64,000 bases of DNA from contig NZ_NPEG01000001.1 of NCBI RefSeq assembly GCF_002812045.1, positions 620,001 to 684,000 of the forward strand. Reading direction: 5' to 3'. The first letter of the stretch is position 1. Every line of letters starts with the position of its first letter. Of the stretch, positions 1-9,551 are shown one piece after another. Below the pieces are notes generated by a model that searched no databases, had not been told where the DNA came from, and worked only from the letters and a program-made list of their open reading frames with translations. The position numbers and the translations under genes were made by a program. Source of the DNA: Leptospira haakeii (GTDB taxonomy: Bacteria > Spirochaetota > Leptospiria > Leptospirales > Leptospiraceae).

Positions 1-1
1 A

Positions 2-1351
2 GCGGTTCTTCATACGATCAATATCCGATTGTTTCCGGAACAACTTATATATATCATCAACGAAGCTAAGGATAAATTTATTTTTGTAGATAAATCTTTA
101 GCCCCTGCGATCGAAAAGAATCTAAGTCAAATCCATGGTGTACAAAAATTTATTATCATAGACGATAAAGAGAATGTTCCATTTCCAAATCTTCCTAATG
201 CGATTTCATATGAAGATTTTTTGAAAACAGGAGATGATATAGAAAATTTCGAACCTATAGATGAGTTCGAAGCAGCGGGAATCTGTTATACTTCTGGAAC
301 AACTGGAAATCCGAAGGGAGTTGTTTATTCTCATAGATCCACCTATTTACATTCGATGTCCATCTGCATGGGAGATGCATTAGGTATCAGAGAAGTTGAA
401 ACTGTTCTTCCGGTAGTTCCAATGTTCCATGTTAACTCTTGGGGAATTCCTTTCGCTTCCGTAATGACCGGATGTAAGTTAGTGTTTCCTGGAAAACATC
501 TCTTGGGAGCCGCACTTGCCGAACTATTGGAATCGGAAGAAGTTACTCTAACAGCAGGTGTCCCTACCGTTTGGAATGTTCTCTACCAACACTTAAAGAA
601 AACTAAATATAATCTGAAACTTCATACTATGGTGGTAGGTGGGTCTGCGGCTCCTCGAGGTTTGATCGAAGGTTTCGAAAAAGATTTCGGGATCTCCATT
701 CTTCATGCTTGGGGAATGACTGAAACTTCCCCGGTTGGAACCGTATCTCATCTTCGCGGTTTTATGAAAAACTTAGATGATAATAAAAGATATTCCTATA
801 GAGCCAAACAAGGTGTCCCTGTGCCAGGTGTAGAGATCAGAGCAATCGACGATAATGGCAAAGATGTTCCTAAGGATGGAAAAACTCCTGGAGAACTTTT
901 AGTACGAGGACCTTGGATCGCTGCTTCTTATAAAAGTGGAGAATCTCCCGAATCATTCACCTCCGATGGTTGGTTCCGAACTGGAGATGTTGTGGTCTTG
1001 GATGAGTATGGTTACATGCAGATCACAGATCGTAAGAAAGATCTGATCAAGACCAGGGGAGAATGGATCTCTTCTGTTGATATGGAAAATCTAGTCATGG
1101 CAGATCCGGATGTTTTAGAAGCTGCAGTTGTAGGAAGAAAGGATCCTGTCAGAGACGAGGCCCCTGTTATCTTTGTAGTTCCTATTGAAGGTAAAGAAGT
1201 GGATCCGAAAAAGATCCATGATCGACTCAAAGAAAATTTTGCTCACTGGCAATTACCTAAGCTAGATGATATTCGGTCGGTTTCCGCGATTCCAAAAACT
1301 AGTGTGGGTAAGTTCGATAAGAAAATTCTAAGAAAAGAATTAGAAGAATAG
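2..1351 (+). CDS. Long-chain fatty acyl-CoA ligase / AMP-binding enzyme, 5'-truncated by the window edge
   Basis: Acyl-adenylate-forming enzyme that activates a fatty acid with ATP and loads it onto CoA. The AMP-binding P-loop [11 protein letters not shown] is visible near base 290, followed by [10 protein letters not shown] (adenine-binding and TE motif), GWFRTGD and the C-terminal hinge [19 protein letters not shown] at base 29 could be called as a start, but the frame stays open to base 2 and the preceding codons read [14 protein letters not shown], a conserved stretch of this family. The gene therefore begins outside the window and only about the last 450 residues are here. The C-terminal lysine region near '[10 protein letters not shown]' is intact. 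Family assignment is firm; chain-length specificity cannot be read from the sequence. Confidence 0.93.
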   Translation, partial: AVLHTINIRLFPEQLIYIINEAKDKFIFVDKSLAPAIEKNLSQIHGVQKFIIIDDKENVPFPNLPNAISYEDFLKTGDDIENFEPIDEFEAAGICYTSGTTGNPKGVVYSHRSTYLHSMSICMGDALGIREVETVLPVVPMFHVNSWGIPFASVMTGCKLVFPGKHLLGAALAELLESEEVTLTAGVPTVWNVLYQHLKKTKYNLKLHTMVVGGSAAPRGLIEGFEKDFGISILHAWGMTETSPVGTVSHLRGFMKNLDDNKRYSYRAKQGVPVPGVEIRAIDDNGKDVPKDGKTPGELLVRGPWIAASYKSGESPESFTSDGWFRTGDVVVLDEYGYMQITDRKKDLIKTRGEWISSVDMENLVMADPDVLEAAVVGRKDPVRDEAPVIFVVPIEGKEVDPKKIHDRLKENFAHWQLPKLDDIRSVSAIPKTSVGKFDKKILRKELEE

Positions 1352-1382
1352 ACCTCTAATCTTCGCATCCAATTCTAGGAGA

Positions 1383-2576
1383 GTGAGTAAATCTAACGGC
1401 ACTTTAATCCTAATACTTGGGGCATTGACTGCAATTGCACCTTTCTCGATCGATATGTACCTTCCAGGTATGAATGAGATCGCAAAAGATCTTGGAACTC
1501 CGATCTCAGATGTGCAATTAACGTTAACTAGTTTCTTTTTTGGAATTTCTTTCGGACAATTATTTTACGGGCCAATCGTAGATCGTTTCGGCCGTAAAAT
1601 TCCTTTGCTCGTAGGTCTTACGTTATACATAGTAAGTTCCTTGGCTTGTGGATTTTCGAATTCAGTTAATTCATTAATATTCTTCCGCTTTTTACAATCT
1701 TTGGGTGCTTGTGCCGGAATGGTAATCCCAAGAGCAGTTGTAAGAGATGTATTTTCTCCTCATGAAGGAGCCAAAGTTTTTTCTCAGATTATATTAGTAA
1801 TGGGAATCGCGCCTATACTTGCTCCTACCGTGGGAGGACTTTTACTTCAGTTTGCTAGTTGGAATTGGATCTTTTTCACTCTCACAGGTATTTCTACCTT
1901 AATGCTTTTTGGATCTTTATTGGTTTTCCAAGATACCAAAGGTGGTGATTCTTCTATCTCTCTTAAGATAGCTCCAGTTATCAAAGAATATGTCGAAGTA
2001 TTTTCAAATCCAATCTTCAAAACATATGTGCTTAGTTCCGGATTTTCCGCATCTGTGATGTTTGCATATATCGCTGGTTCTCCATTCGTATTTATGGTTT
2101 TGAATGGACTCTCTCAAACTGAGTACAGTTATCTTTTTGGATTTAACGCTTTCGGTTTGATCCTTTCTAGTCAGATCAATCGTATTCTTCTCAAAAAATT
2201 CGAAGCAGCAACTATTGTGAAGTATGTAGGATATTCATATCTAATACTTTGTTCTTTGCTTATTATCTTCGAAATTTTCGGCTTAGGCTTTATTCCGATG
2301 CTTGTTTTAATTTTCTTTTTAGTAAGTGCATTCGGATTAATTGTTCCGAATGCTTCTGCGCTTGCCATGGCTCCTTTTTCTAAAAATGCAGGAAGTGCAT
2401 CCGCTTTGATGGGGGCATTGCAGATGGTATTCGGTGCGGTTTCTACAGCAGCAGTCAGCCTTCTTCATGACGGAAGCGCTTATCCAATGATCACAGTAAT
2501 GTCCATGTCTGGTATAATGTCTTTGGCTTGTTTGTTTTTCTTAGGCAAGACCCATAAGAAAATTAAGGAATCTTAA
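1383..2576 (+). CDS. MFS multidrug exporter, Bcr/CflA type
   Basis: Twelve-segment major facilitator protein of 397 residues. The N-terminal SIDMYLPGM motif is diagnostic of Bcr/CflA drug-proton antiporters, and the loop 2-3 signature DRFGRKIPLL follows TM2. The GTG start is used because no other start precedes TM1. An AGGAG lies only 1-2 nt upstream, unusually close, so initiation may be weak or the ribosome may use another element. It lies 31 bp after the acyl-CoA ligase gene on the same strand and may be co-transcribed with it. Substrate unknown; family confidence is high. Confidence 0.88.
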   Translation: MSKSNGTLILILGALTAIAPFSIDMYLPGMNEIAKDLGTPISDVQLTLTSFFFGISFGQLFYGPIVDRFGRKIPLLVGLTLYIVSSLACGFSNSVNSLIFFRFLQSLGACAGMVIPRAVVRDVFSPHEGAKVFSQIILVMGIAPILAPTVGGLLLQFASWNWIFFTLTGISTLMLFGSLLVFQDTKGGDSSISLKIAPVIKEYVEVFSNPIFKTYVLSSGFSASVMFAYIAGSPFVFMVLNGLSQTEYSYLFGFNAFGLILSSQINRILLKKFEAATIVKYVGYSYLILCSLLIIFEIFGLGFIPMLVLIFFLVSAFGLIVPNASALAMAPFSKNAGSASALMGALQMVFGAVSTAAVSLLHDGSAYPMITVMSMSGIMSLACLFFLGKTHKKIKES

Positions 2577-2611
2577 TATTATTTATTATAGAGTAGAGGG
2601 AAGGAATGACG

Positions 2612-2629
2612 GACCCGAGAATTCGGGTC
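2612..2629. terminator. Hairpin downstream of exporter gene
   Basis: Perfect 7-bp stem GACCCGA / TCGGGTC with a 4-nt loop, 36 bp after the exporter stop codon. The T-run (7 T at about 2644-2650) begins 14 nt beyond the stem, so this is not a textbook intrinsic terminator. It may act as a 3'-end stabilising hairpin instead. Confidence 0.4.
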
Positions 2630-2657
2630 TTATCAAAGATCTGTTTTTTTATTTAGC

Positions 2658-2725
2658 TGCGGGTATATCTCAACTCGCTAATAAGCACCACTTTTTCGGA
2701 ATGTGGCTCTAGCAAGTTATCCGCA
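2658..2725 (-). other. Nested inverted-repeat element, possible structured RNA
   Basis: Three nested stems can be read: TGCGG (2658-2662) with CCGCA (2721-2725); AACTCGCTA (2672-2680) with TAGCAAGTT (2710-2718); and CCAC (2688-2691) with GTGG (2703-2706). The single mismatch in the nine-base stem is C-A if the plus strand is RNA but a G-U wobble if the minus strand is RNA. That favours a minus-strand transcript, reading on from lpxD or from its own promoter. No known RNA family is recognised. Confidence 0.4.
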
Positions 2726-2921
2726 TATAAGTCCAACAACTTTCCTAATCTATTTATTTGAGGAAAGTCCCGCCCGGAAATCTGGGAGTTTGGAATATGG
2801 TCCAAGACCTCAGTATTGGGTCGGGTATTCAAGGCTAGCCTCCGAATTGGGATAAGGCGAAGAATTCAACCTTCTCCGGAGCATGTCAAGCCTATTGGAC
2901 ATAATTCGGAAAGATTTTGGA

Positions 2922-2961
2922 CCTAGCTTAGGATCCCTGATTTAGGCGATTCTAAGCTAGG
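2922..2961 (-). terminator. Imperfect hairpin downstream of lpxD
   Basis: CCTAGCTTAGGA (2922-2933) pairs with TTCTAAGCTAGG (2950-2961) with one imperfect position and a 16-nt loop. It starts about 18 bp after the lpxD stop on the minus strand. No long T-run follows, so its role in termination is a guess from position. Confidence 0.35.
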
Positions 2962-2979
2962 ACTGTCGGCCGATTAAAA

Positions 2980-4032
2980 CTACTCTTCAGCGTTAAGGCC
3001 GAGTTTAGATTCGATAGCCTTTATTCTTCTGGCCCATTTTTGGAAATTAACCACGTTTTTGATATTCACTCTGAGCTTTTGGAATTCAGGGAAAGTCAGT
3101 CCATAATCCCAACCCACATAAATATCTGGCTTGGAAAGAGTGTTTCGAACAGAAGTTCCTCCACCCACGATTGTTCCGCTTGCAATGCTAAGGTGATCGG
3201 CAATACCACATCCGCCACCGATAGTACAATTATCTCCTATCGTAGTGGAACCTGCAACACCTGTGTAACCAGCAATTACAACATTTTTTCCTAATACACA
3301 ATTATGGCCGATGTGAACTAGATTATCGAATTTACATCCATCACCTATGATCGTATTTTCCAAACCGCCTCTATCGATGGCACTATTGGAACCCATCTCC
3401 ACATCATCTCCCACAATCACTGTTCCGACTTGAGGGATCTTATTATGTTTACCGTTTGCGAATACGAATCTGAATCCGTCTCCACCTACAGTACAATTTC
3501 CAAAAGACCTGAATCTTTTTCCTATAATGACTCCGTGGTGGATCACATTATTTGGTCCTATATGAGAACCTTCTCCGACTTTCGCTCCTCTTCCGATACG
3601 AACTCCGTCTTCCAAGATTACATTATCTCCAATCTCAGCATCTTCGGCAACGGAAGCAAAATTTCCTACATAACAATTTTTACCTATCTTTGCTTTAGGA
3701 TGAACGAATGCGTTTGCTTCTACTTTGTTTTCAAATGTATGGGGAGGATAGATCAGATCCAATACCTGAGCTAGTATCAAATCCGGTTTATCTACAACCA
3801 GACATGGAACTTCTAATTCCTTTGCGAACTCGGAAGTAGTCATTACAATGCTAGAGGCGGTCTTCTTTGCCTCATTTAACATCTTCTTATTAGCGAGAAA
3901 ACTAATGCTGTTCGTAACTCCCGGGTTGACCGGAGAAACAGATTCCACCTGAACTTTTTTGGGGTCCGCGCAATTTTCTATTTTTGCTCCGGAAATTTTG
4001 GAAGCCAGTTCTTCCAAGGTATATCTAGCCAT
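2980..4032 (-). CDS. lpxD: UDP-3-O-acylglucosamine N-acyltransferase LpxD
   Basis: Adds the N-linked 3-hydroxyacyl chain in lipid A synthesis, in the cytoplasm at the inner membrane. The first ~100 residues carry the LpxD N-terminal domain (YTLEELASKI). A left-handed beta-helix follows with hexapeptide repeats such as GKNCYVGNFA and GDNVILEDGV, and then the HHGVIIGKRF and GHNCVLGKNV coils. I start at ATG 4032 because AGAGGG lies 5-6 nt upstream; an in-frame TTG at 4068 would add 12 residues with no homology to family N-termini. Length is 350 aa, normal for LpxD. Leptospira genomes can carry more than one LpxD-like gene, so which acyl step this copy serves is not certain. Confidence 0.9.
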   Translation of the reverse strand: MARYTLEELASKISGAKIENCADPKKVQVESVSPVNPGVTNSISFLANKKMLNEAKKTASSIVMTTSEFAKELEVPCLVVDKPDLILAQVLDLIYPPHTFENKVEANAFVHPKAKIGKNCYVGNFASVAEDAEIGDNVILEDGVRIGRGAKVGEGSHIGPNNVIHHGVIIGKRFRSFGNCTVGGDGFRFVFANGKHNKIPQVGTVIVGDDVEMGSNSAIDRGGLENTIIGDGCKFDNLVHIGHNCVLGKNVVIAGYTGVAGSTTIGDNCTIGGGCGIADHLSIASGTIVGGGTSVRNTLSKPDIYVGWDYGLTFPEFQKLRVNIKNVVNFQKWARRIKAIESKLGLNAEE

Positions 4033-4134
4033 TAAGACCCTCTTTTCTAGTCTTTTAGTATCTGCCAACGTATTCGCAGATCGAATTCGGATCTATCCGA
4101 AATTTCAGAATGAATTACTCATATAAACCTACGA

Positions 4135-4254
4135 ATGGCCAAGAGAAGAAGTTATCAAAGGATTAAAGATAAAGAAGACATAATACGGAAGAATGGTGCT
4201 TCTTCCTTTAGAAATATCCCGTTTGACGAATTAGCTTCTGAAAAAAATCTGTAA
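4135..4254 (+). CDS. Possible small basic protein, 39 aa
   Basis: A complete ATG-to-TAA frame starting MAKRRSYQRIKDKEDIIRK, rich in Lys and Arg, ends 35 bp before the ferredoxin-NADP reductase start. No Shine-Dalgarno sequence is evident. It could be a short leader peptide for the downstream gene, a small DNA- or RNA-binding protein, or chance. I do not recognise a family. Confidence 0.25.
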   Translation: MAKRRSYQRIKDKEDIIRKNGASSFRNIPFDELASEKNL

Positions 4255-4289
4255 TACATTAGAAATCGACACCAGGATCCAGCCCGCCT

Positions 4290-5222
4290 ATGAAGCCCGT
4301 TAGAGAGCCGCAAATCAATATATTCAAAAAATCAAGCCCGCTGAAAGCGAAGGTTATCAGCAATGTACTTCTTACTCCAGAAACTGGAAAAGGTAAAAGG
4401 CCTAAGAAGGAAGGCGAATCATTAATTCATAGAATTACTTTAGCTATCGATCATAGCCAGTATCCTTATTTAATCGGACAATCCGGTGGTATCATTCCTC
4501 CTGGAGAAGACCCTGAGAAAAAAGCAAAGGGACTTGCAGACGCAGCTTATACAGTTCGTTTGTATTCAATTGCTTCTCCTAGCTACTCTTTCGGAATGAA
4601 AGAAGACACAATCGAATTCATTATCAAAAGAGATAATGTTTACGATGCAGATGGAAATGTTCAATTCAAAGGAGTTTGCTCTAACTACGTTTGTGACCTC
4701 AAAGAAGGTGACGAAGTAGTAATGACTGGACCTTCCGGAAAAAAATTCCTTCTTCCAAGTACTGATTTCTCCGGAGACATCATGTTCCTCGCAACCGGAA
4801 CCGGTATCGCTCCATTTGTTGGAATGAGCGAGGAACTCCTTGAACACAAACTTATCAACTTCACAGGCAACGTAACTCTTGTATATGGAGCACCTTACTC
4901 TGACGAATTAGTATTGATGGATTACCTAAGAGGTTTAGAGAAGAAGTTCCCTAATTTCAAATTAGTTACTGCCATCTCCAGAGAAGAAAACAATCCTTTC
5001 GACGGCGGAAGAATGTATATCTCTCACAGAGTTAAAATGTTAGAAGCAGAAGTGAAAAAAGTTCTCTCTTCTGGTGGACGTTTCTATATCTGCGGTGGTC
5101 CGAAAGGAATGGAAAAAGGAGTAATCGAAGAGATCCAAAAGATCGACGGAAATTCCGGAACTTACGAAGAATACAAACATCATCTGGAAGGCGCCCACCA
5201 ATTATTCGTGGAAACCTACTGA
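4290..5222 (+). CDS. Ferredoxin-NADP(+) reductase, plant/plastidic type
   Basis: FAD flavoprotein of 310 aa that moves electrons between NADPH and ferredoxin or flavodoxin. The FAD-binding VRLYSIAS (RxYS type) is near residue 90 and VCSNYVCDL near residue 130. The NADP-binding GTGIAPFVG is near residue 170 and YICGGPKGM near residue 270. The chain ends ...VETY with the C-terminal tyrosine of plant-type enzymes, which stacks on the flavin. A plastid-like FNR has been characterised biochemically from Leptospira. A strong terminator follows, so the gene is probably monocistronic. Confidence 0.93.
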   Translation: MKPVREPQINIFKKSSPLKAKVISNVLLTPETGKGKRPKKEGESLIHRITLAIDHSQYPYLIGQSGGIIPPGEDPEKKAKGLADAAYTVRLYSIASPSYSFGMKEDTIEFIIKRDNVYDADGNVQFKGVCSNYVCDLKEGDEVVMTGPSGKKFLLPSTDFSGDIMFLATGTGIAPFVGMSEELLEHKLINFTGNVTLVYGAPYSDELVLMDYLRGLEKKFPNFKLVTAISREENNPFDGGRMYISHRVKMLEAEVKKVLSSGGRFYICGGPKGMEKGVIEEIQKIDGNSGTYEEYKHHLEGAHQLFVETY

Positions 5223-5249
5223 TCGATTTTCTAAAATTTTTCTAAGTAA

Positions 5250-5276
5250 AAGGCTCCCAATCGGGGGCCTTTTTTT
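5250..5276 (+). terminator. Rho-independent terminator after ferredoxin-NADP reductase
   Basis: AAGGCTCCC / GGGGGCCTT stem with an AATC loop, followed directly by seven T. It closes the reductase transcription unit and overlaps an ATG at 5277, a reason not to start the next gene there. Confidence 0.85.
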
Positions 5277-5339
5277 ATGGAAAACGACTGGAAATCCAAA
5301 ACCGGGAATTTAGTCTTTTGCCGTCAGGAAGGGAAAACT

Positions 5340-5552
5340 ATGAGCGTAATCCGAGATATCGATAAAGGCAAAGGTGAAATCATCCGAGTCGAAATTTCAG
5401 AATTTAAAGGTAACAAATATCTGAACTTAAGAGTTTGGTACACAGACAGTGAAGGTGAATACAAACCTACTCAAAAAGGTATCGCAATACCGGTTGGATT
5501 ATACTCAGAAGTAAAGGATGCAATACTTGCGGCGGAAAGCTCTTTAAGCTAA
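5340..5552 (+). CDS. PC4/p15-type ssDNA-binding transcriptional coactivator homologue
   Basis: A 70-residue protein with the single PC4 domain: [20 protein letters not shown], then [19 protein letters not shown], then a C-terminal helix. Homologues bind single-stranded DNA as dimers. The start at 5340 is chosen because AGGAAGGG lies 6 nt upstream; the in-frame ATG at 5277 sits in the terminator T-run of the preceding gene. The gene ends in a 4-bp convergent overlap with the VWA-STAS gene. Bacterial PC4 proteins are small nucleic-acid-binding proteins whose exact role is little studied. Confidence 0.85.
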   Translation: MSVIRDIDKGKGEIIRVEISEFKGNKYLNLRVWYTDSEGEYKPTQKGIAIPVGLYSEVKDAILAAESSLS

Positions 5553-7153
5553 ACCGCCTTACTTTCTATCCAGGCCTTTAATAAACTTTGGGCCTCTTCT
5601 TCCGTTTCAGAAGCACGAATATGAGATTCTAATCGAGTGATCGAGAATACTTTTTTAACGGAAGATCTTAGATTACTTACGATCAATTCTCCACCTCTTT
5701 TTCTGAGCCAGCCTGCGATCTGTATCAACATACCTATCGCAGAAGAGTCTATATAAGAAGATTTGGCAAGATTGAATACGATGTATCTATATCCTTCTTT
5801 CATCTTTTCTTGGATCGCTGTTTTGATCTCAGGACATCTATAAAGATCTATATCTTCATTCGTACGATATGCAAAGATCTGATCGTGGTATTCTACTCCA
5901 TCGTCCGGGAAATTCTCCATTGCCCCGTACTGAAGTTCGGAAGCAGAAGCTACCAAATGTTTCGCAGCAGTTGGAGAATTTTCCAAGATCCGATTCTTTA
6001 AAGAACTTACTCTAAAACCAAGAGTTTGCAGAACTTCAGGAGCAAGTTCTTCCTTCTCATTAATCTCTTTGATCAGATCATTCAGAAGAGAAATAGATTC
6101 TTCCGTATAACCTTCTTTCAAAAGTGTTCCGGCTTTTCTTAAACCTTTTCCGGTTTTAGCGATTGTAGCCTCGACAACTACATCCGCGTCTTCCTTAGCG
6201 GAGTCATCATTCCAATCTAAAGGAATATCAATAGTCTTTTGTTCGAGTTTTGCGCCATCGGTTAATTCGTAATAACTTGCAGAAATATGAATATTTGGAG
6301 GTGTATCTTTTTTGGTCGGGCGAAGTTGAACTACTAGACTTTTTACATCGTCCGCTCTCATATCACCAACTTCTAAAACTAATGTTTTAGTACGTCCTGT
6401 TTCCTCAGGATCAGGTTCTTGGTAAGAAGAAACTTCTGAGACTAAATCCAGATAATCCAGTCCTTTCGGAAAATCTACTTTGAGCTCTATGGATTGAGCG
6501 TATAAGGTCCCGATATCTCCGAATTCTTTGAAGAATATATCACCGGTTTCTTCTGGAGTTTCTACGTAGTAGAAATTTCCTCCACCTGATTCTGCGATCT
6601 CTTTTAGAAGTATTTCGTTGAAGTCGTTACCAAAACCGATCACCGTCGTGCTAATCCCTTTTTTATAAGCGTCAGCCGCTATCTGGATAAGCTGCACCGG
6701 ATCCTTGATACCTAAAGTTGGATTTCCATCGGTAAGTAGAATGACCCTCTTATAACCATCTGCAATCGGATGTAATTCCAATGTTCGCAGAACATGAAGC
6801 CAACCACCGCTCAGGTTGGTAGAAGTACCCACTTGGATAGAATTCAATCTGTGAATTACAGAATTTTTTTCAGCCAAGGGAACAAGAGGTTGGATGACCT
6901 GAACGTCTTCTGCGTAAGCAACAGCGGTTAAAAAATCGCGACGGGTCAACCAATTGACCAGGGAAGAAGAAGCCTGGATCACTGAATCCATCTTGTTTCC
7001 CTTCATGGACCAACTTCTGTCCAAAGCCAGACCTAAAACTAAAGGTTGCCTTTGAGTAGAAACAGGTCCCGTAGGAGAATTTAAACGTATAAGTAGAGTA
7101 TTGGACTTTGCGGAAGAACCGGCCGGTCTCATCAATTTGGCCGAAAGAATCAT
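5549..7153 (-). CDS. VWA domain protein with C-terminal STAS domain
   Basis: The N-terminal half is a von Willebrand A domain with an intact MIDAS: DRSWS (DxSxS), the Thr in GTSTNLSGG, and LTDGNPT. A linker region follows. The last ~100 residues form a STAS (anti-sigma-antagonist-like) domain with [20 protein letters not shown], where a DSS serine is the usual phosphorylation site. No signal peptide is seen, so it is probably cytoplasmic. I start at ATG 7153, where family homology begins; a TTG at 7189 would add 12 residues, and neither has a clear SD. Family members of each half are well known; I do not recognise the fusion as a named protein. A phospho-switched adhesion or scaffold role is inference. 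Confidence 0.75.
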   Translation of the reverse strand: MILSAKLMRPAGSSAKSNTLLIRLNSPTGPVSTQRQPLVLGLALDRSWSMKGNKMDSVIQASSSLVNWLTRRDFLTAVAYAEDVQVIQPLVPLAEKNSVIHRLNSIQVGTSTNLSGGWLHVLRTLELHPIADGYKRVILLTDGNPTLGIKDPVQLIQIAADAYKKGISTTVIGFGNDFNEILLKEIAESGGGNFYYVETPEETGDIFFKEFGDIGTLYAQSIELKVDFPKGLDYLDLVSEVSSYQEPDPEETGRTKTLVLEVGDMRADDVKSLVVQLRPTKKDTPPNIHISASYYELTDGAKLEQKTIDIPLDWNDDSAKEDADVVVEATIAKTGKGLRKAGTLLKEGYTEESISLLNDLIKEINEKEELAPEVLQTLGFRVSSLKNRILENSPTAAKHLVASASELQYGAMENFPDDGVEYHDQIFAYRTNEDIDLYRCPEIKTAIQEKMKEGYRYIVFNLAKSSYIDSSAIGMLIQIAGWLRKRGGELIVSNLRSSVKKVFSITRLESHIRASETEEEAQSLLKAWIESKAV

Positions 7154-7226
7154 GCGCTTGAAAAAACCATTTACATACGCTAAGAGCAAGAAGAATTTAA
7201 AAGAGAAACGGAAATAGAAACCGAAA

Positions 7227-7685
7227 ATGAGCCAAGAAATTATAGAGCCATTACTTAAAGTTTTTTTAGACCGATTTACGGAAATTCGAACTCAAAATTC
7301 GGAAGAGATCCCTAGTTTCACACAAATTTACAAAAACGGAAATCTTGTCTGTGAAGCTTACAACTCAGTGGAAATTTCCGAAGATTCTTCCTTACATAGC
7401 GAAGTTCTCGCAATTTCCGAAGCAAAACGGATCTGCAAGGAAAGATATCTTACTGATTGTATTCTACTTACAACACTAGAACCCTGCTTGATGTGTGGCG
7501 GTTCCATTCTTCTTTCTAGAATCCCTAAAGTAGCATATCTGGTTCCTGCAAAATTAGGAGAAGGAATATCATCTCTTCCTTTAGAAACGATCTATAGTAG
7601 AAATTTTTTTCCAGAACTTGTACTAATTAAGTCAGAAACGACCACAGAGTTATTCAAAACTTTCTTCAAAGATAAGAGAAATTAG
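7227..7685 (+). CDS. tadA: tRNA adenosine(34) deaminase
   Basis: Zinc deaminase that converts the wobble adenosine of tRNA-Arg(ACG) to inosine. The active site is HSE (residues ~56-58; usually HAE, here Ala to Ser) and EPCLMCGG with the PCxxC zinc ligands. Length of 152 aa is normal. It precedes dnaX, a neighbourhood seen in many bacteria, but the SRP RNA gene that often lies between them is absent from the 60-bp gap. The HAE to HSE change leaves the zinc His and catalytic Glu intact. A related cytidine or guanine deaminase is the alternative. Confidence 0.85.
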   Translation: MSQEIIEPLLKVFLDRFTEIRTQNSEEIPSFTQIYKNGNLVCEAYNSVEISEDSSLHSEVLAISEAKRICKERYLTDCILLTTLEPCLMCGGSILLSRIPKVAYLVPAKLGEGISSLPLETIYSRNFFPELVLIKSETTTELFKTFFKDKRN

Positions 7686-7745
7686 ACGGACTTTTAGGCT
7701 TTTCCTTCTTTCTTGTCCAATGCTATCTGGTAAAATTACAACCCT

Positions 7746-9194
7746 ATGGCCGGAAATCACGAAGTTCTCTCCCGCAAATATCGCCCCCAAAGATTCCAAG
7801 ATGTGATCCATCAGAATCTTGCGATCGGTGCATTACAAAACGCGGTTAAATCCGGAAAGATAGGTCATGCGTATATTTTTTTCGGACCGAGAGGTGTAGG
7901 AAAAACGACAATCGCTAGGATTTTTGCGAAAAGACTAAACTGTCAAAATCCTGTCGATAACGAGCCATGCAATCAATGCGATTCTTGCCAAGAGATCACT
8001 AAAGGAATTTCAGGAGATGTTCTTGAGATTGATGCTGCGAGTAACCGTGGTATCGAAAATATCAGAGAACTTAGAGATAACGTAAAATTCACTCCGATGG
8101 GTGGGAAGTATAAAGTGTACATCATAGATGAGGTACATATGCTTACCGACCAATCCTTTAACGCACTTTTAAAAACTTTGGAAGAGCCTCCATCTCATGT
8201 GGTTTTTGTCTTAGCTACTACTGAATATCACAAAATTCCGGAGACCATTCTATCTCGTTGCCAAGATTTCATTTTTAAAAAAGTTCCTTTATCCGTTCTC
8301 CAAGATTATGCGGAGAATTTATGTAAGGAAGAAAATACTAAATACGATTCAGAAGGATTGTTTTGGATAGCGAAGAAGGGTGACGGTTCCGTGAGAGACA
8401 TGCTTTCCTTTATGGAACAGGCTCTTGTGTTCACAGATAATCGACTCTTAGGAGCAGAGATCCGAAAAATGATCGGCTATCATGGGATCGACTTCTTAGC
8501 AGACTTCATTAAAAGTCTGGTTGATGCCGAAAATTCTTCTAAGTCATTGCAGATCATCGAGAACTTATACCAAGAAGGACAGGACATATACAAGTTCCTT
8601 TGGGATTCAATAGAATTCACTCATACGTTATGTTTAGTGAAAGATTCTGCTGCAGATTCCGAATCCGTTAACTATCCCAGAGAAGATCTGATCAAAATGA
8701 GAAAGGATTTCGAATCCGTAGATCCGATCGCATTGAACAAACTTTCTTTCCGTCTTTTTGAATTATTCGAAAGAGTTAAAACTCTTCGTTTGAGAAACTC
8801 TTTTGAGATTAAAATTTTTATAGAAATACAAATTAAAAAGCTTACGGAAGATCTTGCTAAACCTAGCCTTGCTGGACTCGTAGATAGGATCAATCATCTC
8901 ATACTGATGATCCAAGACCAGGATTCTAATTCTACAGCTGCTACATTCGAGATTCCTAAAAAACAGGCTCCTACTCCACCTAAAGAAATACAAACTCCAG
9001 TCCCGACTCCTTCTCCCGTTGTGTCTAATGAGAAGAAAGAAATTTCTCAGGAAAAAAAAGCGGGGCCTCTATCTTCTCTAGAAGACCTAGCAAAAGATGT
9101 TTCTTCCGAAGATGCAGAATGGGAAAAATCTTTTAAAAACGAATTTTTAGGAACGGATGTAGATCCTTCCAAAGTGCCTAAGCTGGGACTCTAG
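7746..9194 (+). CDS. dnaX: DNA polymerase III subunit gamma/tau
   Basis: Clamp-loader ATPase of 482 aa. Opening [15 protein letters not shown] is typical. The Walker A is GPRGVGKTT near residue 45, the zinc module has four Cys between C64 and C80, and the Walker B is IIDEVHML. A sensor-1 region and the [11 protein letters not shown] motif follow. The C-terminus is Pro/Thr/Lys-rich and much shorter than the E. coli tau tail, so the gamma/tau division is unclear and I saw no obvious slippery frameshift site. It heads a tight run with ebfC and recR, an arrangement conserved widely. Confidence 0.95.
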   Translation: MAGNHEVLSRKYRPQRFQDVIHQNLAIGALQNAVKSGKIGHAYIFFGPRGVGKTTIARIFAKRLNCQNPVDNEPCNQCDSCQEITKGISGDVLEIDAASNRGIENIRELRDNVKFTPMGGKYKVYIIDEVHMLTDQSFNALLKTLEEPPSHVVFVLATTEYHKIPETILSRCQDFIFKKVPLSVLQDYAENLCKEENTKYDSEGLFWIAKKGDGSVRDMLSFMEQALVFTDNRLLGAEIRKMIGYHGIDFLADFIKSLVDAENSSKSLQIIENLYQEGQDIYKFLWDSIEFTHTLCLVKDSAADSESVNYPREDLIKMRKDFESVDPIALNKLSFRLFELFERVKTLRLRNSFEIKIFIEIQIKKLTEDLAKPSLAGLVDRINHLILMIQDQDSNSTAATFEIPKKQAPTPPKEIQTPVPTPSPVVSNEKKEISQEKKAGPLSSLEDLAKDVSSEDAEWEKSFKNEFLGTDVDPSKVPKLGL

Positions 9195-9203
9195 GGTATA
9201 GTC

Positions 9204-9551
9204 ATGTTTGAAAATCTAAAGAACGCATCCGAAATTTTTTCCAAAATGGGAGAAATGCGCGGCAAAATGGAAGAGATCAAAAAAAGGATCTCCAGCCTAA
9301 GAGTAATGGGCGATGCAGGCGCTGGAATGGTGCAAGTAACATCTACCGGAGACGGATTGATAGTGGATGTAAAGATCAATCGTGCATTATTCGATTCAGA
9401 AGATAATAAAATGTTAGAAGACCTAGTCATGGCGGCTACAAACGATGCCATCCAAAAAGCTAAACAAGCCGCAGAGTACGAATTAAAATCTATTACAGGC
9501 GGACTGGATCTTTCCGAAATTTCTAAATTATTCGGCGGCAACCTTGGCTGA
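9204..9551 (+). CDS. ebfC: YbaB/EbfC nucleoid-associated protein
   Basis: A 115-residue DNA-binding protein with the family core [22 protein letters not shown] and the C-terminal helix [17 protein letters not shown]. It starts 9 bp after dnaX and overlaps the TTG start of recR by 8 bp. The dnaX-ebfC-recR order is the usual one and supports the call. Homologues are dimeric nucleoid proteins; in Borrelia, EbfC binds operator DNA and influences outer-surface protein genes. Confidence 0.93.
   Translation: MFENLKNASEIFSKMGEMRGKMEEIKKRISSLRVMGDAGAGMVQVTSTGDGLIVDVKINRALFDSEDNKMLEDLVMAATNDAIQKAKQAAEYELKSITGGLDLSEISKLFGGNLG

Larger units (their letters stand above)
2577..2979. other. 403-bp convergent intergenic region with several inverted repeats, no ORF
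   Basis: The region lies between the 3' ends of the exporter and lpxD genes, so much of its content could be termination or processing signal. It holds at least four inverted repeats: 2612-2629, the nested 2658-2725 element, 2739-2746 with 2761-2768, and 2922-2961. On the minus strand a TTGACA hexamer (2884-2889) lies 17 nt from a weak AATTCT (2861-2866), which could start a transcript of about 200 nt running into the 2658-2725 structure. I see no convincing protein-coding frame here. Confidence 0.6.

Noticed and set aside
29..31. TTG start for the acyl-CoA ligase
   Set aside because: The frame continues upstream to the window edge with conserved family residues, so the gene is truncated by the window and not starting here.
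2760..2790. GAGGAAAGTCC resembling the 5' half of the RNase P RNA core
   Set aside because: The later conserved region (an ACAGAA-type segment with matching P4 3' half) is not found nearby, and the 403-bp gap has no room for a full normal-sized RNase P RNA in the right order. Treated as chance.
5277..5279. ATG start for the PC4-like protein
   Set aside because: It overlaps the T-run of a strong terminator and lacks an SD; ATG 5340 has a good SD and matches PC4 length.
7686..7745. Possible SRP RNA between tadA and dnaX
   Set aside because: The gap is only 60 bp and shows none of the GGTCAGG / GGAAGGAAGCA-type signature of the bacterial SRP RNA.
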